Assembly: GCA_004553495.1 (NCBI GenBank)
Contig: SFLE01000001.1
Location: 1 to 64,000 of the forward strand
DNA: 64,000 nt
Direction of reading: 5' to 3'
DNA from: Clostridiales bacterium
GTDB taxonomy: Bacteria > Bacillota > Clostridia > Oscillospirales > Oscillospiraceae
In this document: positions 44,537-53,332 of the stretch, in pieces
Numbering within the stretch: position 1 is the first letter of the stretch
Layout: the number at the start of each line of letters is the position of its first letter
The notes under the pieces: model-generated
What the model saw: the letters and a program-made list of their open reading frames with translations, nothing else
The model's database searches: none
Told to the model about the DNA's origin: nothing
Translations under genes and position numbers: made by a program

Positions 44537-44589
44537 TGTATTGATGCTTGAAAAGTCCGTAAGCTTGTGTTAAAATTCGTGCCGTTCGC

Positions 44590-45116
44590 TCGGAGGGTGA
44601 GTTGTTCGAAGAAACAGCGCCCTTATCTCCTGCATATACGGCGTTGTTGACATGGCGATGGTCGGGCAGTATCAGGGGCCTGACGGCACGGCTGCGCTGG
44701 CTGTGGTCGCGCCGGTGTGGAACATCATATACAGTCTCGGTCTGCTCATGGGCATCGGCAGCAGCGTTATATTCAGCACAAAGCGCGGCGGAGCCGGAAA
44801 CGGCGACGGGACCGAAAACCAGTACTTCACGGCAGCCGTGATCGGCTCTGTCATACTGTCCGTTTCTCGCGTGGCTCGGCGTAGTTATCTTTTTTCATAG
44901 ATGTCGCAATGGGGCATACTCACCGTTCTGTTTAACCGGCAGATCATGAAATACCTCGGCTCAAACGTCCTTGCAATATACGGGCCCATTATAAATATCA
45001 GTACCTTTGTGCAGTGCTGCGCATACAGCGTGGGTCATGCGTTCCAGCCCATCATTTCCATGAACTTTGGTGCAGGAAACGGCTCGCACATAAAGCAGAC
45101 GCTGCGGCATACATAA
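44590..45116 (+). pseudogene. Decayed MATE transporter gene
   Basis: Pieces of a MATE protein are visible: SALISCIYGVVDMAMVGQYQ and ALAVVAPVWNIIYSLGLLMG from the N-terminal half (to about 44850), then after a stop and a large internal deletion GILTVLFNRQIMKYLGSNVLAIYGP and HAFQPIISMNFGAGNG (44912-45080) from the C-terminal half. About 175 codons remain where some 450 are usual, and the pieces are interrupted by a stop at 44898-44900. Not functional as a transporter. It differs from the intact MATE gene at 35896, so it is a separate lineage. Confidence 0.82.
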
Positions 45117-45144
45117 AGGCATACACAAAAGCTCTGTAATTAAA

Positions 45145-45172
45145 AAAAACCGCCTGTATAGGCGGGTTTTTT
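45145..45172. terminator. Terminator between the MATE remnant and the AIM24-like gene
   Basis: AAAACCGCCT and AGGCGGGTTTT pair around GTAT, with A and T runs on both sides; it can serve either strand and lies just after the stop of the minus-strand gene. Confidence 0.8.
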
Positions 45173-45175
45173 AAA

Positions 45176-45853
45176 TTATCCGTTGCCAGTGGGGATAAAC
45201 GGGCGTATGGCGCCGGCTACGCTGCTGATGGGCATTGTCTGGAGCCATATGCGTCCGGGACCTGTGAGCACGGTGTTGAACAAGCCCTCGCCGCCGAGGA
45301 GCACATTCTTAAGCCCAGGGACCTGACGGATCTCCATCTGCACGCCGACGCTGAAGCCCGCGACATTGCCGGTATCAACAACGATCTGCTGTCCGGGTGC
45401 AAGATCATATTCAACGAGCTCGCCGTCTATCTCGGCAAACGCCATACCGCTGCCGCTAAGACGCTGCATGATAAAGCCCTCGCCGCCGAAAAGTCCCGCT
45501 CCGAGCTTTTTGTTGAAATGGATGGACAACTCAACGCTCGGCTCCGACGCGAGAAATGCGCTCTTTTGCAGAATCATGTCCTGTCCGGGACTGATGCTGA
45601 CCGGCTTTATCTGCCCGGGGAAGCTTGAGCCGAAGGCGATCATGCCGTTTCCATGCGCCGTGTAGATATTCCGGAACATACTCTCGCCGGAAAACGCCTT
45701 GGAGAACATCTTGCCAAGTCCGCCGCCGGTGGTCTCCATCTGCATATTGGGGCTCATCCAGACCATCGAGCCTTTCTCGGTTATCATCTTCTCGCCATCG
45801 GCAAGGTGGCAGATGACCACGGGGAAAGCGCCGCCCATTATCTCATAATGCAT
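45176..45853 (-). CDS. AIM24/TIGR00266 family protein
   Basis: 225 residues, all beta, glycine rich. Typical phrases: EKGSMVWMSPNMQMETTGGG, GLFGGEGFIMQRLSGSGMAF, and NVLLGGEGLFNTVLTGPGRIWLQTMP. The family is widespread and poorly characterised; the yeast namesake is mitochondrial. Strong GGAGGAG site before the ATG. Monocistronic. Confidence 0.88.
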   Translation of the reverse strand: MHYEIMGGAFPVVICHLADGEKMITEKGSMVWMSPNMQMETTGGGLGKMFSKAFSGESMFRNIYTAHGNGMIAFGSSFPGQIKPVSISPGQDMILQKSAFLASEPSVELSIHFNKKLGAGLFGGEGFIMQRLSGSGMAFAEIDGELVEYDLAPGQQIVVDTGNVAGFSVGVQMEIRQVPGLKNVLLGGEGLFNTVLTGPGRIWLQTMPISSVAGAIRPFIPTGNG

Positions 45854-45969
45854 ATAGTCTCCTCCTGATATTTTACTTTTTCTAATGCTTTGTTCACATT
45901 TTACTATATCTGATTACCTTATTCAAGTAAAACAGCGCAGAGAGCAATTGCGTTTCTGCGCTGAATCTT

Positions 45970-46395
45970 TTATTTAAGGCTTCCCTCCCCGCCCATGAGC
46001 GCGGTCATTTCCTCTATGCGCTCAAGCGGAAACGGCGGCGAGCACAGCGGTTTCATTGCGATGCTCATAAGCTTCATGGGATTATCGTCCGCAGCCACGC
46101 GGTTTGAGCTGAGGGCTCCGCAGCGGCGGCAGCGGTGTATGATCGCCCATTCGCCGCCCTTGCGCACCCATACAGCCACGGGCTCCATGATGCCGCCGCA
46201 ATCTGACTGCCTGTCCCCGGGTTCAATATCGACATGAAGACTGGCAAGGCAGTTCGGGCAATGGTTGCGGTGATCGCTTCCGGCGTTTTGCGGGGTGCAC
46301 AATCTGCCGCAGACCTTGCAGGTGAAGCTGTCATTGCAGGCGTGGGTCTTGTAGTAGCCTTTTTCAAAGGTTTTTCTTTTATTTTCTCGGTTCAT
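45970..46395 (-). CDS. RNHCP domain zinc-ribbon-like protein
   Basis: 141 residues from the ATG at 46395 (AGGAGG ahead). N-terminal cysteine clusters CKVCGRLC and DHRNHCPNCL give the family its name, and a second cluster HRCRRCG follows near residue 100. Likely binds zinc; function unknown. It lies downstream of the CAT-like gene, separated by a strong nested hairpin. Confidence 0.85.
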   Translation of the reverse strand: MNRENKRKTFEKGYYKTHACNDSFTCKVCGRLCTPQNAGSDHRNHCPNCLASLHVDIEPGDRQSDCGGIMEPVAVWVRKGGEWAIIHRCRRCGALSSNRVAADDNPMKLMSIAMKPLCSPPFPLERIEEMTALMGGEGSLK

Positions 46396-46440
46396 CGTTA
46401 TTCCTCCTGAAAATGAAAGTTCCATATTCGGGAGGACCGG

Positions 46441-46479
46441 CGTGTGATGTTTTGCCTGACCTCCCGGTCAGATCACACG
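46441..46479. other. Nested inverted repeat upstream of the RNHCP gene
   Basis: CGTGTGAT and ATCACACG (46441-46448, 46472-46479) form an outer stem; CTGACC and GGTCAG (46456-46471) form an inner hairpin. There is no T run, so it is not an obvious terminator. In RNA of either strand it would fold strongly; it may be an operator, a processing site or a leftover of a mobile repeat. Confidence 0.5.
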
Positions 46480-46502
46480 ATCCAATGACAAATTATTAAG
46501 CT

Positions 46503-47069
46503 TCAAAAAATACTCCTTTTGATAGTTCTTATGTTTTCTTGCAGCAGCCCAAGGAATTTTCCGGCATGGGCTCCGTCCATTTGCGTATGGTGAAACTGAA
46601 ATGATATTGGCAGGGTCGTTTTAAATATACCCTTGCGGTATCTGCCCCAGATGATGAACGGATTATTGAAAATGCCGCTGTTCATGCCTACGGCGCCGTC
46701 AAGCTCCGTATCGGCTATTGCCGATGTGCCGATGACCATATGATTGCTGAGATCGTGGTTTAAGCAGGTTTCCGCAGCCTTGCGGGTAAGGCGCAGATAG
46801 TCGCGCTCAAACTGCGCAAGATCATCGCAAAACGGGACATCGCACGAATTCACCTCGCCGAGTTTGTTTCGGACGATGCTGCTCGCCGCCATGCCAATGC
46901 ACCAGCACAGCAGCATATTGAATTTCATTGAGCGTGAGCGGCTCAAGCGTACAAGCGGAGTTACATCAAGCGTTTTGAAGAATGTGACCATCGGGTTCGG
47001 CGCACGCATCCACAGCTCAAACGCCTCTGCACGCGAAGTCGTGCTCGGGTCAACGGCTGTAGGCTTCAT
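46503..47069 (-). CDS. CatA-like O-acetyltransferase
   Basis: 188 residues. The C-terminal LPISFQFHHTQMDGAHAGKF carries the chloramphenicol-acetyltransferase HHxxxDG catalytic motif (His in HH, Asp in DG). The protein is somewhat shorter than true CAT enzymes (about 215) and belongs to the wider CatA-like group, so drug resistance should not be assumed. It overlaps the flavodoxin gene by 4 bases. Confidence 0.8.
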   Translation of the reverse strand: MKPTAVDPSTTSRAEAFELWMRAPNPMVTFFKTLDVTPLVRLSRSRSMKFNMLLCWCIGMAASSIVRNKLGEVNSCDVPFCDDLAQFERDYLRLTRKAAETCLNHDLSNHMVIGTSAIADTELDGAVGMNSGIFNNPFIIWGRYRKGIFKTTLPISFQFHHTQMDGAHAGKFLGLLQENIRTIKRSIF

Positions 47070-47581
47070 TTCGCCTTGCCTTTCTCTTCGTACCAGTCGA
47101 GCACGGCGCTCAGGTTTTTGGGGCTTACTCGGTTTCCTCCGTTTATCATCATGTCGAGGAGGTCGTCCTCCTCAGGGGTACGGTCGGGCTTGTCGGCAAG
47201 TGCTTTGCCCGCGGTTTTTACCATAATGTCCATCATGACACGGTAAACGCCGTGCAGCTTTTTCACATCGAAATTACCCTGAAGCGTGAAAATCGGTACA
47301 GAATCGGGTATCGAGTTTTTGCCGCGGATAACATCCGTCTGCGTTCCCGTCTGTCCCATGCCGACGGCGCACACCGCACGGATATTATAGCGCTTTGCGG
47401 CAGTGGCATAGCCCTTGACAGTGCTTGCCGAGACCCAGCCGACATATAGGATCTCCGAGTCTGCCGGTATGGTCTCCTTGGCGCGGGCAAGAGAGTATGC
47501 GCTGCATCCGATCTTTTCCGCCAGCAGCTGCGCATACTGCCGCGAGCTGCCTGTTTGAGTTGTGTATACTATAGCTTCCAC
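47066..47581 (-). CDS. Flavodoxin domain protein
   Basis: 171 residues from a GTG at 47581, placed 6 bases after GGAGG; an ATG two codons upstream is right on top of that site. The N-terminus EAIVYTTQTGSSRQYAQLLA is the phosphate-binding loop of flavodoxin-like proteins, and ILYVGWVSASTVKGY follows. FMN binding is expected. The end overlaps the CAT-like gene by ATGA. Partner unknown. Confidence 0.82.
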   Translation of the reverse strand: MEAIVYTTQTGSSRQYAQLLAEKIGCSAYSLARAKETIPADSEILYVGWVSASTVKGYATAAKRYNIRAVCAVGMGQTGTQTDVIRGKNSIPDSVPIFTLQGNFDVKKLHGVYRVMMDIMVKTAGKALADKPDRTPEEDDLLDMMINGGNRVSPKNLSAVLDWYEEKGKAK

Positions 47582-47666
47582 AGTCATCCTCCGCAAGTCG
47601 TTTATTCCGATTATTGATAGCACCGAAATGCATCTATACGGCATCGGCGGAGTGGAGGTTTTTTGT

Positions 47667-48479
47667 TTACTTGAGCAGGAAGTATGCGACAACTACAACG
47701 CCGAGGATAATTCGATACCAGCCGAACACCTTGAAGTCCTTGCGCTTTATATAGCTCATGAGGAACTTTATAACTACGACTGACACGGCAAACGCAACTA
47801 CGCAGCCCACGGCAAGCGTTATGAGCTCGGCGCTCGTGAAGCCGAAGCCGAAAGCCAGCAGCTTTAAAAGCGATACGCCGACCATTACGGGCACCGCGAG
47901 GAAAAAGGTAAACTCTGCTGCCGCAACGCGCGACACTCCGATGATAAGTCCGCCGATTATGGTAGAGCCGCTGCGGGATGTGCCGGGAATGATGGAAAGC
48001 GCCTGAAAAAGTCCGATAAGGAAAGCATCCTTATAGGATATTTCCTCAAGCGTGTTCACTCGCGGAGTGCGCCCCTTGTTCCAGTTTTCGATAACAATAA
48101 ACGCGATACCGTAAACTATAAGCGCCGCAGCGACGACATAGCAATTATCGACAAAGTCAAGGACAAGGTACGCCGCAAAGCCGGGTATGCAGGCAATGAC
48201 GACCTTGAACCACATTATGAATGTGTCCTTTTTTATCACCGTGCCGTTTTTCTTTTTGCTCTGGAAAGGCCACATTTTGTCCCAGAACAGGATGATGACG
48301 GCGAGGATCGCACCGAGCTGGATGACATACAGGAAAAGCTCCTTAAACTCAGGCGTTACATTCATGTGGATAAACTCATCCACCAGCAGCATATGGCCTG
48401 TGCTGGAGATGGGCAGCCACTCCGTTATGCCCTCGACTATGCCGAGAACTATTACTTTTATAAGTTCAATTATATCCAT
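47667..48479 (-). CDS. uppP: Undecaprenyl-diphosphatase
   Basis: 270 residues, about eight membrane helices. Recycles undecaprenyl pyrophosphate for cell-wall synthesis; extra copies give bacitracin tolerance. Both family motifs are present: EGITEWLPISSTGH near residues 16-29 and PGTSRSGSTIIGGL near 163-176. It lies between the flavodoxin gene and asnA on the same strand. Confidence 0.96.
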   Translation of the reverse strand: MDIIELIKVIVLGIVEGITEWLPISSTGHMLLVDEFIHMNVTPEFKELFLYVIQLGAILAVIILFWDKMWPFQSKKKNGTVIKKDTFIMWFKVVIACIPGFAAYLVLDFVDNCYVVAAALIVYGIAFIVIENWNKGRTPRVNTLEEISYKDAFLIGLFQALSIIPGTSRSGSTIIGGLIIGVSRVAAAEFTFFLAVPVMVGVSLLKLLAFGFGFTSAELITLAVGCVVAFAVSVVVIKFLMSYIKRKDFKVFGWYRIILGVVVVAYFLLK

Positions 48480-48509
48480 AAAAACACCTATGCAAGTTTA
48501 TGTAGCGCC

Positions 48510-49523
48510 TTACAGTAGCATTACTCCCTTTTCGGCGCATACCTCTTCGGTGTGCTTATCCCAGATGGAGACCTGCACCTCACCTATATGAGCCTTGCCG
48601 AGCAGAAGCATCGAAACACGGGACTGACCGATACCGCCGCCGATGGTCAGAGGCAGCTCGCCGTTTAAGAGCATTTTGTGGTACGGCAGCTCTCTTCTGT
48701 CATCGCATCCGGCAAGTCTGAGCTGTCTGTCGAGCGATTCGGGGTCAACGCGGATGCCCATGGAGGATATTTCAATGGCGCAGTCGAGCCAGTCGCACCA
48801 GAACAGTATATCGCCGTTGAGCGACCAATCGTCATAGTCGGGAGCTCTGCCGTCGTGCGGCTTGCCGGACTTGAGCGCGCCGCCGATGCCGATGATGAAC
48901 ACTGTTTTATGCTCGCGCGTGAACGCGTTCTCGCGCTCCTTCGCGGTCATACCGGGGTACATATCCTCAAGCTCCTGAGAGGTGACAAAGGTGACATTTC
49001 TCTCGAGCTTTGAAAGGCACTGGAGCTGCGGGTATATCGCCTGCATGGTATCCTGCGTGTCGCACAGGGCCTTGACTATATCCATAACGGTGAGCTTAAG
49101 GTAATCTATATTGCGGTTTTCCGAGAGAATGACCTTCTCCCAGTCCCACTGGTCAACATACACCGAGTGCAGGTTGTCAAGCTCGTCCTCATCGCGGCGG
49201 ATAGCGTCCATATCGGTGTAAAGTCCCTTGCCTGGGAAGAAATTATAGCGCTTGAGCGCAAGGCGCTTCCACTTTGCAAGCGACTGCACCACCTGAGCGG
49301 TGGTCTCCGAACGAAGAATGTCGAAAGATACGGGGCGCTCGTAGCCGTTGAGATTATCGTTAAGTCCGGAATTGGAGTCAACAAACAAAGGTGCCGATAC
49401 GCGGTAGAGATTTAAAAGCGCGGCGAGCCTGTCCTCGAAAAGCCGTTTCAAAAGGCTTATCGCCTTCTGAGTGTCGTAAACGCTGAGGATACTTTTGTAT
49501 CCATCCGGAATTCTGATTTCCAT
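48510..49523 (-). CDS. asnA: Aspartate-ammonia ligase (asparagine synthetase A)
   Basis: 337 residues, full length. Class II synthetase-like enzyme forming asparagine from aspartate, ammonia and ATP. Typical segments: SAPLFVDSNSGLNDNLNG, KWKRLALKRYNFFPGKGLYTDM, and GGGIGQSRVSMLLL at the C-terminus. Good AGGAGG site. No T-box leader is visible in the short upstream region. Confidence 0.97.
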   Translation of the reverse strand: MEIRIPDGYKSILSVYDTQKAISLLKRLFEDRLAALLNLYRVSAPLFVDSNSGLNDNLNGYERPVSFDILRSETTAQVVQSLAKWKRLALKRYNFFPGKGLYTDMDAIRRDEDELDNLHSVYVDQWDWEKVILSENRNIDYLKLTVMDIVKALCDTQDTMQAIYPQLQCLSKLERNVTFVTSQELEDMYPGMTAKERENAFTREHKTVFIIGIGGALKSGKPHDGRAPDYDDWSLNGDILFWCDWLDCAIEISSMGIRVDPESLDRQLRLAGCDDRRELPYHKMLLNGELPLTIGGGIGQSRVSMLLLGKAHIGEVQVSIWDKHTEEVCAEKGVMLL

Positions 49524-49558
49524 TGTGTTCCTCCTGTGGTTTATCTGTAAAATATAAT

Positions 49559-49617
49559 AAAAGCCGATTTCACATAGCTGACGGGAGGGATTTCCCTCCC
49601 GTCTATCGGCTTTTTAC
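49559..49617 (-). terminator. Long terminator hairpin between DUF4364 gene and asnA
   Basis: AAAAGCCGAT/ATCGGCTTTT form an outer stem and GACGGGAGGG/CCCTCCCGTC an inner stem around ATTT. It has A and T runs and lies right after the DUF4364 stop on the minus strand. It is longer than needed for simple termination. Confidence 0.75.
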
Positions 49618-49619
49618 CC

Positions 49620-50144
49620 TTAGTCGCGCTTATCAAGAAGCTCTATGATCTTGCAATATATATCCTCCGCCCTATCGCGGAAGTTTTCTTCTATCCTGAG
49701 AGCCTGCTCCTCGCCCGAGGATAGGATGTTGAGCCTTATTATCTCTCCTTTACCGTCAGACATTGCAAGTGTTACAAAGCAGCCGCTCTCTCGCATTCTG
49801 TGCTGCGCGGTTATCATTTCGAGTCTGCGGCGGCGCTCGGCCTCGGGCGCGATTATCTTTTCAGCCCTCTTGCGGACGGAATACGGCAGGCTGCTTTCCA
49901 CGGCATCCACGGCGTTTGCGCCGCGCTTGCTGATGCTCAGCCCGTTTTCCTCCTCATTCACAAGCCCGCTCTCTATGAGCTCGGCAAGGCAGTCGGAATA
50001 CTCAAAATAGCCAAACCCCTCATCGCACTGCTGAGTGAAATCCTGAAGGTCGATGGGCGCGACTATGCCCGGCAGACGGCGCAGTATAAAAAGTATAAGG
50101 ATCTTGATGTCAAGCTTTTCGTGGATAAAACCCAGTCTCTCCAT
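49620..50144 (-). CDS. DUF4364 family protein (winged-helix-like)
   Basis: 174 residues from the ATG at 50144; a GTG at 50153 would overlap the upstream stop (GTGA). DUF4364 is common in Clostridia and looks like a regulator with an N-terminal winged helix (KLDIKILILFILRRLPGIVAP, SDCLAELIESGLVNEEENGLSISKRG). No target is known. It is co-transcribed with a small membrane protein upstream. Confidence 0.85.
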   Translation of the reverse strand: MERLGFIHEKLDIKILILFILRRLPGIVAPIDLQDFTQQCDEGFGYFEYSDCLAELIESGLVNEEENGLSISKRGANAVDAVESSLPYSVRKRAEKIIAPEAERRRRLEMITAQHRMRESGCFVTLAMSDGKGEIIRLNILSSGEEQALRIEENFRDRAEDIYCKIIELLDKRD

Positions 50145-50149
50145 TAATA

Positions 50150-50335
50150 TCACTCGCCCCTTTTATAAGCCCTTATGCATATGATGATGACAAAGACGGT
50201 AGTTATATGCAGTATGATGCCCTTGGGAGACAGCGGCGGCGAACCCGTGGATATAACGCCGAAGTCGGCAAGCAACATCGCAATAAATATCAGCACCTCC
50301 GCTGCTATGAGTATGAGCAATACGCGTTTATCCAT
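50150..50335 (-). CDS. Small two-helix membrane protein
   Basis: 61 residues, almost entirely two membrane helices (LLILIAAEVLIFIAMLLADFG and IILHITTVFVIIICIRA) with a short positively charged tail. The DUF4364 gene overlaps or follows at once, so the two form an operon. No family recognised. A GGAGA-type site precedes the ATG. Confidence 0.7.
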   Translation of the reverse strand: MDKRVLLILIAAEVLIFIAMLLADFGVISTGSPPLSPKGIILHITTVFVIIICIRAYKRGE

Positions 50336-50472
50336 TTCACCGTCTCCTTTCTCACTCTACCTATAATAATACATACTTTTATTTTTGTAAATCCAATTAT
50401 CTTCACATTTTTATGCCCGCAGCATAGACTGTACTGAAGTTTTTCTTCAATCTCGTTCTGGGAGGTATATTT

Positions 50473-51261
50473 ATGGCAGACAGGGTCGTACCCGGTCCGG
50501 TCAATGATAATGACTGCATCAAAGAGGCCGTTTGCATCAGTACAAGAAAGATAATGGATTCCTGCCGCGACAAGGATTGCGTTGAGGATCTGCGGGTATA
50601 CCCCACGGTCAGCTCTCTTCCGTACATAGAGAGCGCGTTCAGCGTGCGTCCCAAATGTGCGCAGCTTTTGCAGTGTGATGTCTCGGTAAGCGAGATATGC
50701 TTAAACCGCGGCTACTACACGGTGGATGTGACCTACTTCTACAAGATAACCGGCGAGACATTCCCCGCAAACCAGAGCTTTACGGGGCTTGCTGTATTCG
50801 ACAAGCGAGTCATGCTCTTCGGCTCCGAGGGCAGGGTCAGAAGCTTTTCCTCCGACGGCAGCGGAACACCGGACGGTGCCGGCAGTATGCCTTATGCCGA
50901 GGTAGATGCGGTGGATCCCATAGCGCTGCATATGTCCCTTGCCGAAACAGCGCTGCCCGATCCGGGTATTGATCAGCGCGATATTCCGCAGGCGATACTC
51001 GATTCGTTCGGCGAGGAGATCTCCGTGACCGGCGGTACGCGCCATGTGTATGTAACGCTGGGGCAGTTTTCGATAATCCGCCTCGAGCGCTCAACGCAGC
51101 TTCTTATCCCCGCTTACGACTATTGCCTGCCCGACAAGGAATGCGTCGGCTCGTCCGAGGATGATCCCTGCACGATGTTCGGGCGCATACGCTTCCCTGT
51201 CGAGGAATTTTTCCCGCCCGACAATGTTCAGAACTGTGAAGAATACAAGGACCTCGTATAA
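50473..51261 (+). CDS. Conserved clostridial protein of unknown function
   Basis: 262 residues, GGAGG before the ATG. It has no signal peptide. It contains KEAVCISTRKIMDSCRDKDCVEDLRVY near residues 18-44, and a beta-rich core NRGYYTVDVTYFYKITGE. I recall similar uncharacterised proteins in many Clostridia with the same DSCRDKDC motif, but I cannot name a family. Ten cysteines suggest metal binding or cross-linking, possibly spore related; that is speculation. Confidence 0.75.
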   Translation: MADRVVPGPVNDNDCIKEAVCISTRKIMDSCRDKDCVEDLRVYPTVSSLPYIESAFSVRPKCAQLLQCDVSVSEICLNRGYYTVDVTYFYKITGETFPANQSFTGLAVFDKRVMLFGSEGRVRSFSSDGSGTPDGAGSMPYAEVDAVDPIALHMSLAETALPDPGIDQRDIPQAILDSFGEEISVTGGTRHVYVTLGQFSIIRLERSTQLLIPAYDYCLPDKECVGSSEDDPCTMFGRIRFPVEEFFPPDNVQNCEEYKDLV

Positions 51262-51265
51262 TTTG

Positions 51266-51290
51266 AAAAACCCGCCGCGGCGGGTTTTTC
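51266..51290. terminator. Bidirectional terminator
   Basis: AAAAACCCGCCG and CGGCGGGTTTTT form a near-perfect palindrome between two converging genes. Confidence 0.88.
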
Positions 51291-51950
51291 TCATTTTCTT
51301 ATAACTATATCGTCCTTGCTCTTGTATATCCCGTCCTCGGGCACAACTCCGCGCACGCACGAGGTGGGGTAAACGCTTGCCCTGCGCCCGAGAACGGTGC
51401 CGGGGTTGAGAACGCTGTTGCAGCCGATCTCGACATTATCGCCGAGTATCGCTCCGACCTTTTTGCGCCCCGTCGGTATGAGCTCATCGCCGTTTTTTAT
51501 AACTACGAGCGTTTTATCGCTCTTGACATTTGATGTTATCGAGCCTGCGCCCATATGCGCCTTGTATCCGAGTATCGAATCGCCGACATAGTTATAGTGC
51601 GGAGTCTGCACTCCGTCGAACAAAACGACATTTTTAAGCTCGGTGGAGTTGCCGACGACGGCGTTTTTGCCGACTATCGCGCTGGAGCGGATAAATGCGC
51701 AGTGGCGCACCTCTGCGCCGTGGTCTATGATACAGGGAGAGCCTATATATGCCGAGGGAAAAATCTTTGCATCGCGCGCGATCCAGACATTCTCGCCGCG
51801 CTTTTCATACTCGTCCTCGGGCAGCGTGTTGCCGAGCTTTATTATAAAATTGCTTATATCCGCAAGCGCCTCCCACGGATAGATCTTATCCTTAAAGAGG
51901 TCCGCGGCTATGGTCTTGCTCAGATCGAGCAAATCAGTTATCGTATACAT
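51291..51950 (-). CDS. Left-handed beta-helix (hexapeptide) acyltransferase, GlmU-C-like
   Basis: 219 residues. A short helical N-terminus is followed by hexapeptide repeats (IGSPCIIDHGAEVRHCAFIRSSAIVGKN is typical) and, late, GDNVEIGCNSVLNPGTVLGRRASVYPTS. It resembles the acetyltransferase half of GlmU without the uridylyltransferase half. It starts one base after the glmM stop, so it is the third gene of an amino-sugar operon and could acetylate glucosamine 1-phosphate made by GlmM. That role is inferred from context. Confidence 0.75.
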   Translation of the reverse strand: MYTITDLLDLSKTIAADLFKDKIYPWEALADISNFIIKLGNTLPEDEYEKRGENVWIARDAKIFPSAYIGSPCIIDHGAEVRHCAFIRSSAIVGKNAVVGNSTELKNVVLFDGVQTPHYNYVGDSILGYKAHMGAGSITSNVKSDKTLVVIKNGDELIPTGRKKVGAILGDNVEIGCNSVLNPGTVLGRRASVYPTSCVRGVVPEDGIYKSKDDIVIRK

Positions 51951-51951
51951 C

Positions 51952-53316
51952 TTATTTCACCTTGATAAGTCTGCCGCTTTTATGCATGGCATCTATTATG
52001 TAGTCAACGCACCTTTCGCACATTTCGTTGCTTTTTGCCTCCGCCATAACGCGCAGGACAGGCTCGGTGCCGCTCTTGCGGAGCAGTATGCGTCCCTCGT
52101 CGCCGAGCTGCTGCTCCATCTCGGAAACCGCCTTCTTTACCTCGGCGCACTCAAGGGTTTCGTCCTTATCGGTGACGACGACATTTTTAAGAAGCTGCGG
52201 ATACATGACAACCGGCGCCGCGAGTGCAGAAAGCGGCTGCTTGCTCTCGCACATTGCCTCCATTATCTTGATGGCGGTGAGTATACCGTCACCGGAGTTG
52301 GCAAGGCGTCCAAAAATGATATGTCCCGACTGCTCGCCGCCGAGGATATAGCCGTTTGCGCGCATATTCTCCGCGACATACTTATCGCCGACCGCCGTCT
52401 TTTCATATCCTATGCCGATGGCGTCGAGCGCCTTGTAAAGTCCCATGTTGCTCATAACGGTGGTGACGATCTTCTTTTCGCCCATAATGCCGCTGTCGCG
52501 CATATACTTGCCGCAGACATACAGGATATGATCGCCCGTTATTATGCCGCCCTTTTCATCTACAGCAAGGCAGCGGTCGGCATCGCCGTCGAACGCAAAG
52601 CCGACATCGAGCTTATTATCCAGAACGAATTTCTGCATCTGCTCTATATGGGTAGAGCCGCAGTTTACATTGATATTAATACCGTCGGGGTTATTGGAGA
52701 TAACATATGTATCCGCGCCGAGTGCATCGAAAACGCTCTTTGCCATCATCCATGTTGAGCCGTTTGCGCAGTCAAGACCGACCTTTTTGCCCTTGTAAGA
52801 ACGCGTTGCGAGGGAAATGAGGAAGCCGATGTAGCGGTTTCTGCCGGCGGAATAGTCCACAGTTCTGCCGATCTTCTCGCCAGTTGCGTAAGGGAGAGAG
52901 TCCTTTTCGCCGGCGGCTGCCTTGTCGATATACTCCTCGATGGCGTCGAGTACCTCGTCGCCCATCTTTTCGCCCTTGCCGTTTATGAGCTTTATGCCGT
53001 TATCATAGTAAGGGTTATGGCTTGCCGAGATCATTATGCCGCAGTCGAAATCATCCGCACGGGTGACATAGGAAACGCTCGGCGTAGTAGTTACATGGAG
53101 AAGATACGCGTCCGCACCGGAGGCGGTGAGTCCCGCGCACAGTGCAGACTCCAGCATATAGCTCGAACGGCGCGTGTCCTTGCCGATAACAACTCTCGTC
53201 TTTTTATCCTTGCCGTAGTACCATCCGAGGTATCTGCCTATCTCAAAGGCGTGCATAACGGTCAGGTCAACATTTGCCTCACCGCGAAATCCGTCAGTTC
53301 CGAAGTATTTGCCCAT
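51952..53316 (-). CDS. glmM: Phosphoglucosamine mutase
   Basis: 454 residues. Converts glucosamine 6-phosphate to glucosamine 1-phosphate for UDP-GlcNAc synthesis. Start KYFGTDGFRGEAN, phosphoserine loop GIMISASHNPYYDNGIK, metal loop AFDGDADRCLAVD and C-terminal LLRKSGTEPVLRVMAE are all present. Sits between nagB and the hexapeptide acyltransferase gene. Confidence 0.97.
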   Translation of the reverse strand: MGKYFGTDGFRGEANVDLTVMHAFEIGRYLGWYYGKDKKTRVVIGKDTRRSSYMLESALCAGLTASGADAYLLHVTTTPSVSYVTRADDFDCGIMISASHNPYYDNGIKLINGKGEKMGDEVLDAIEEYIDKAAAGEKDSLPYATGEKIGRTVDYSAGRNRYIGFLISLATRSYKGKKVGLDCANGSTWMMAKSVFDALGADTYVISNNPDGININVNCGSTHIEQMQKFVLDNKLDVGFAFDGDADRCLAVDEKGGIITGDHILYVCGKYMRDSGIMGEKKIVTTVMSNMGLYKALDAIGIGYEKTAVGDKYVAENMRANGYILGGEQSGHIIFGRLANSGDGILTAIKIMEAMCESKQPLSALAAPVVMYPQLLKNVVVTDKDETLECAEVKKAVSEMEQQLGDEGRILLRKSGTEPVLRVMAEAKSNEMCERCVDYIIDAMHKSGRLIKVK

Positions 53317-53332
53317 TGTTTTCTCCTTTAGC

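Noticed and set aside
44901..45116. Separate small gene of 71 codons
   Set aside because: Its sequence matches the C-terminal half of MATE transporters and continues the fragment just upstream, so it is part of a pseudogene.
46503..47069. Chloramphenicol resistance gene
   Set aside because: Only the general HHxxxDG motif is seen and the protein is shorter than true CAT; drug resistance cannot be claimed.
49524..49619. T-box leader for asnA
   Set aside because: The space is only 96 bases, mostly one long hairpin that ends the upstream gene; no T-box sequence or specifier loop is visible.
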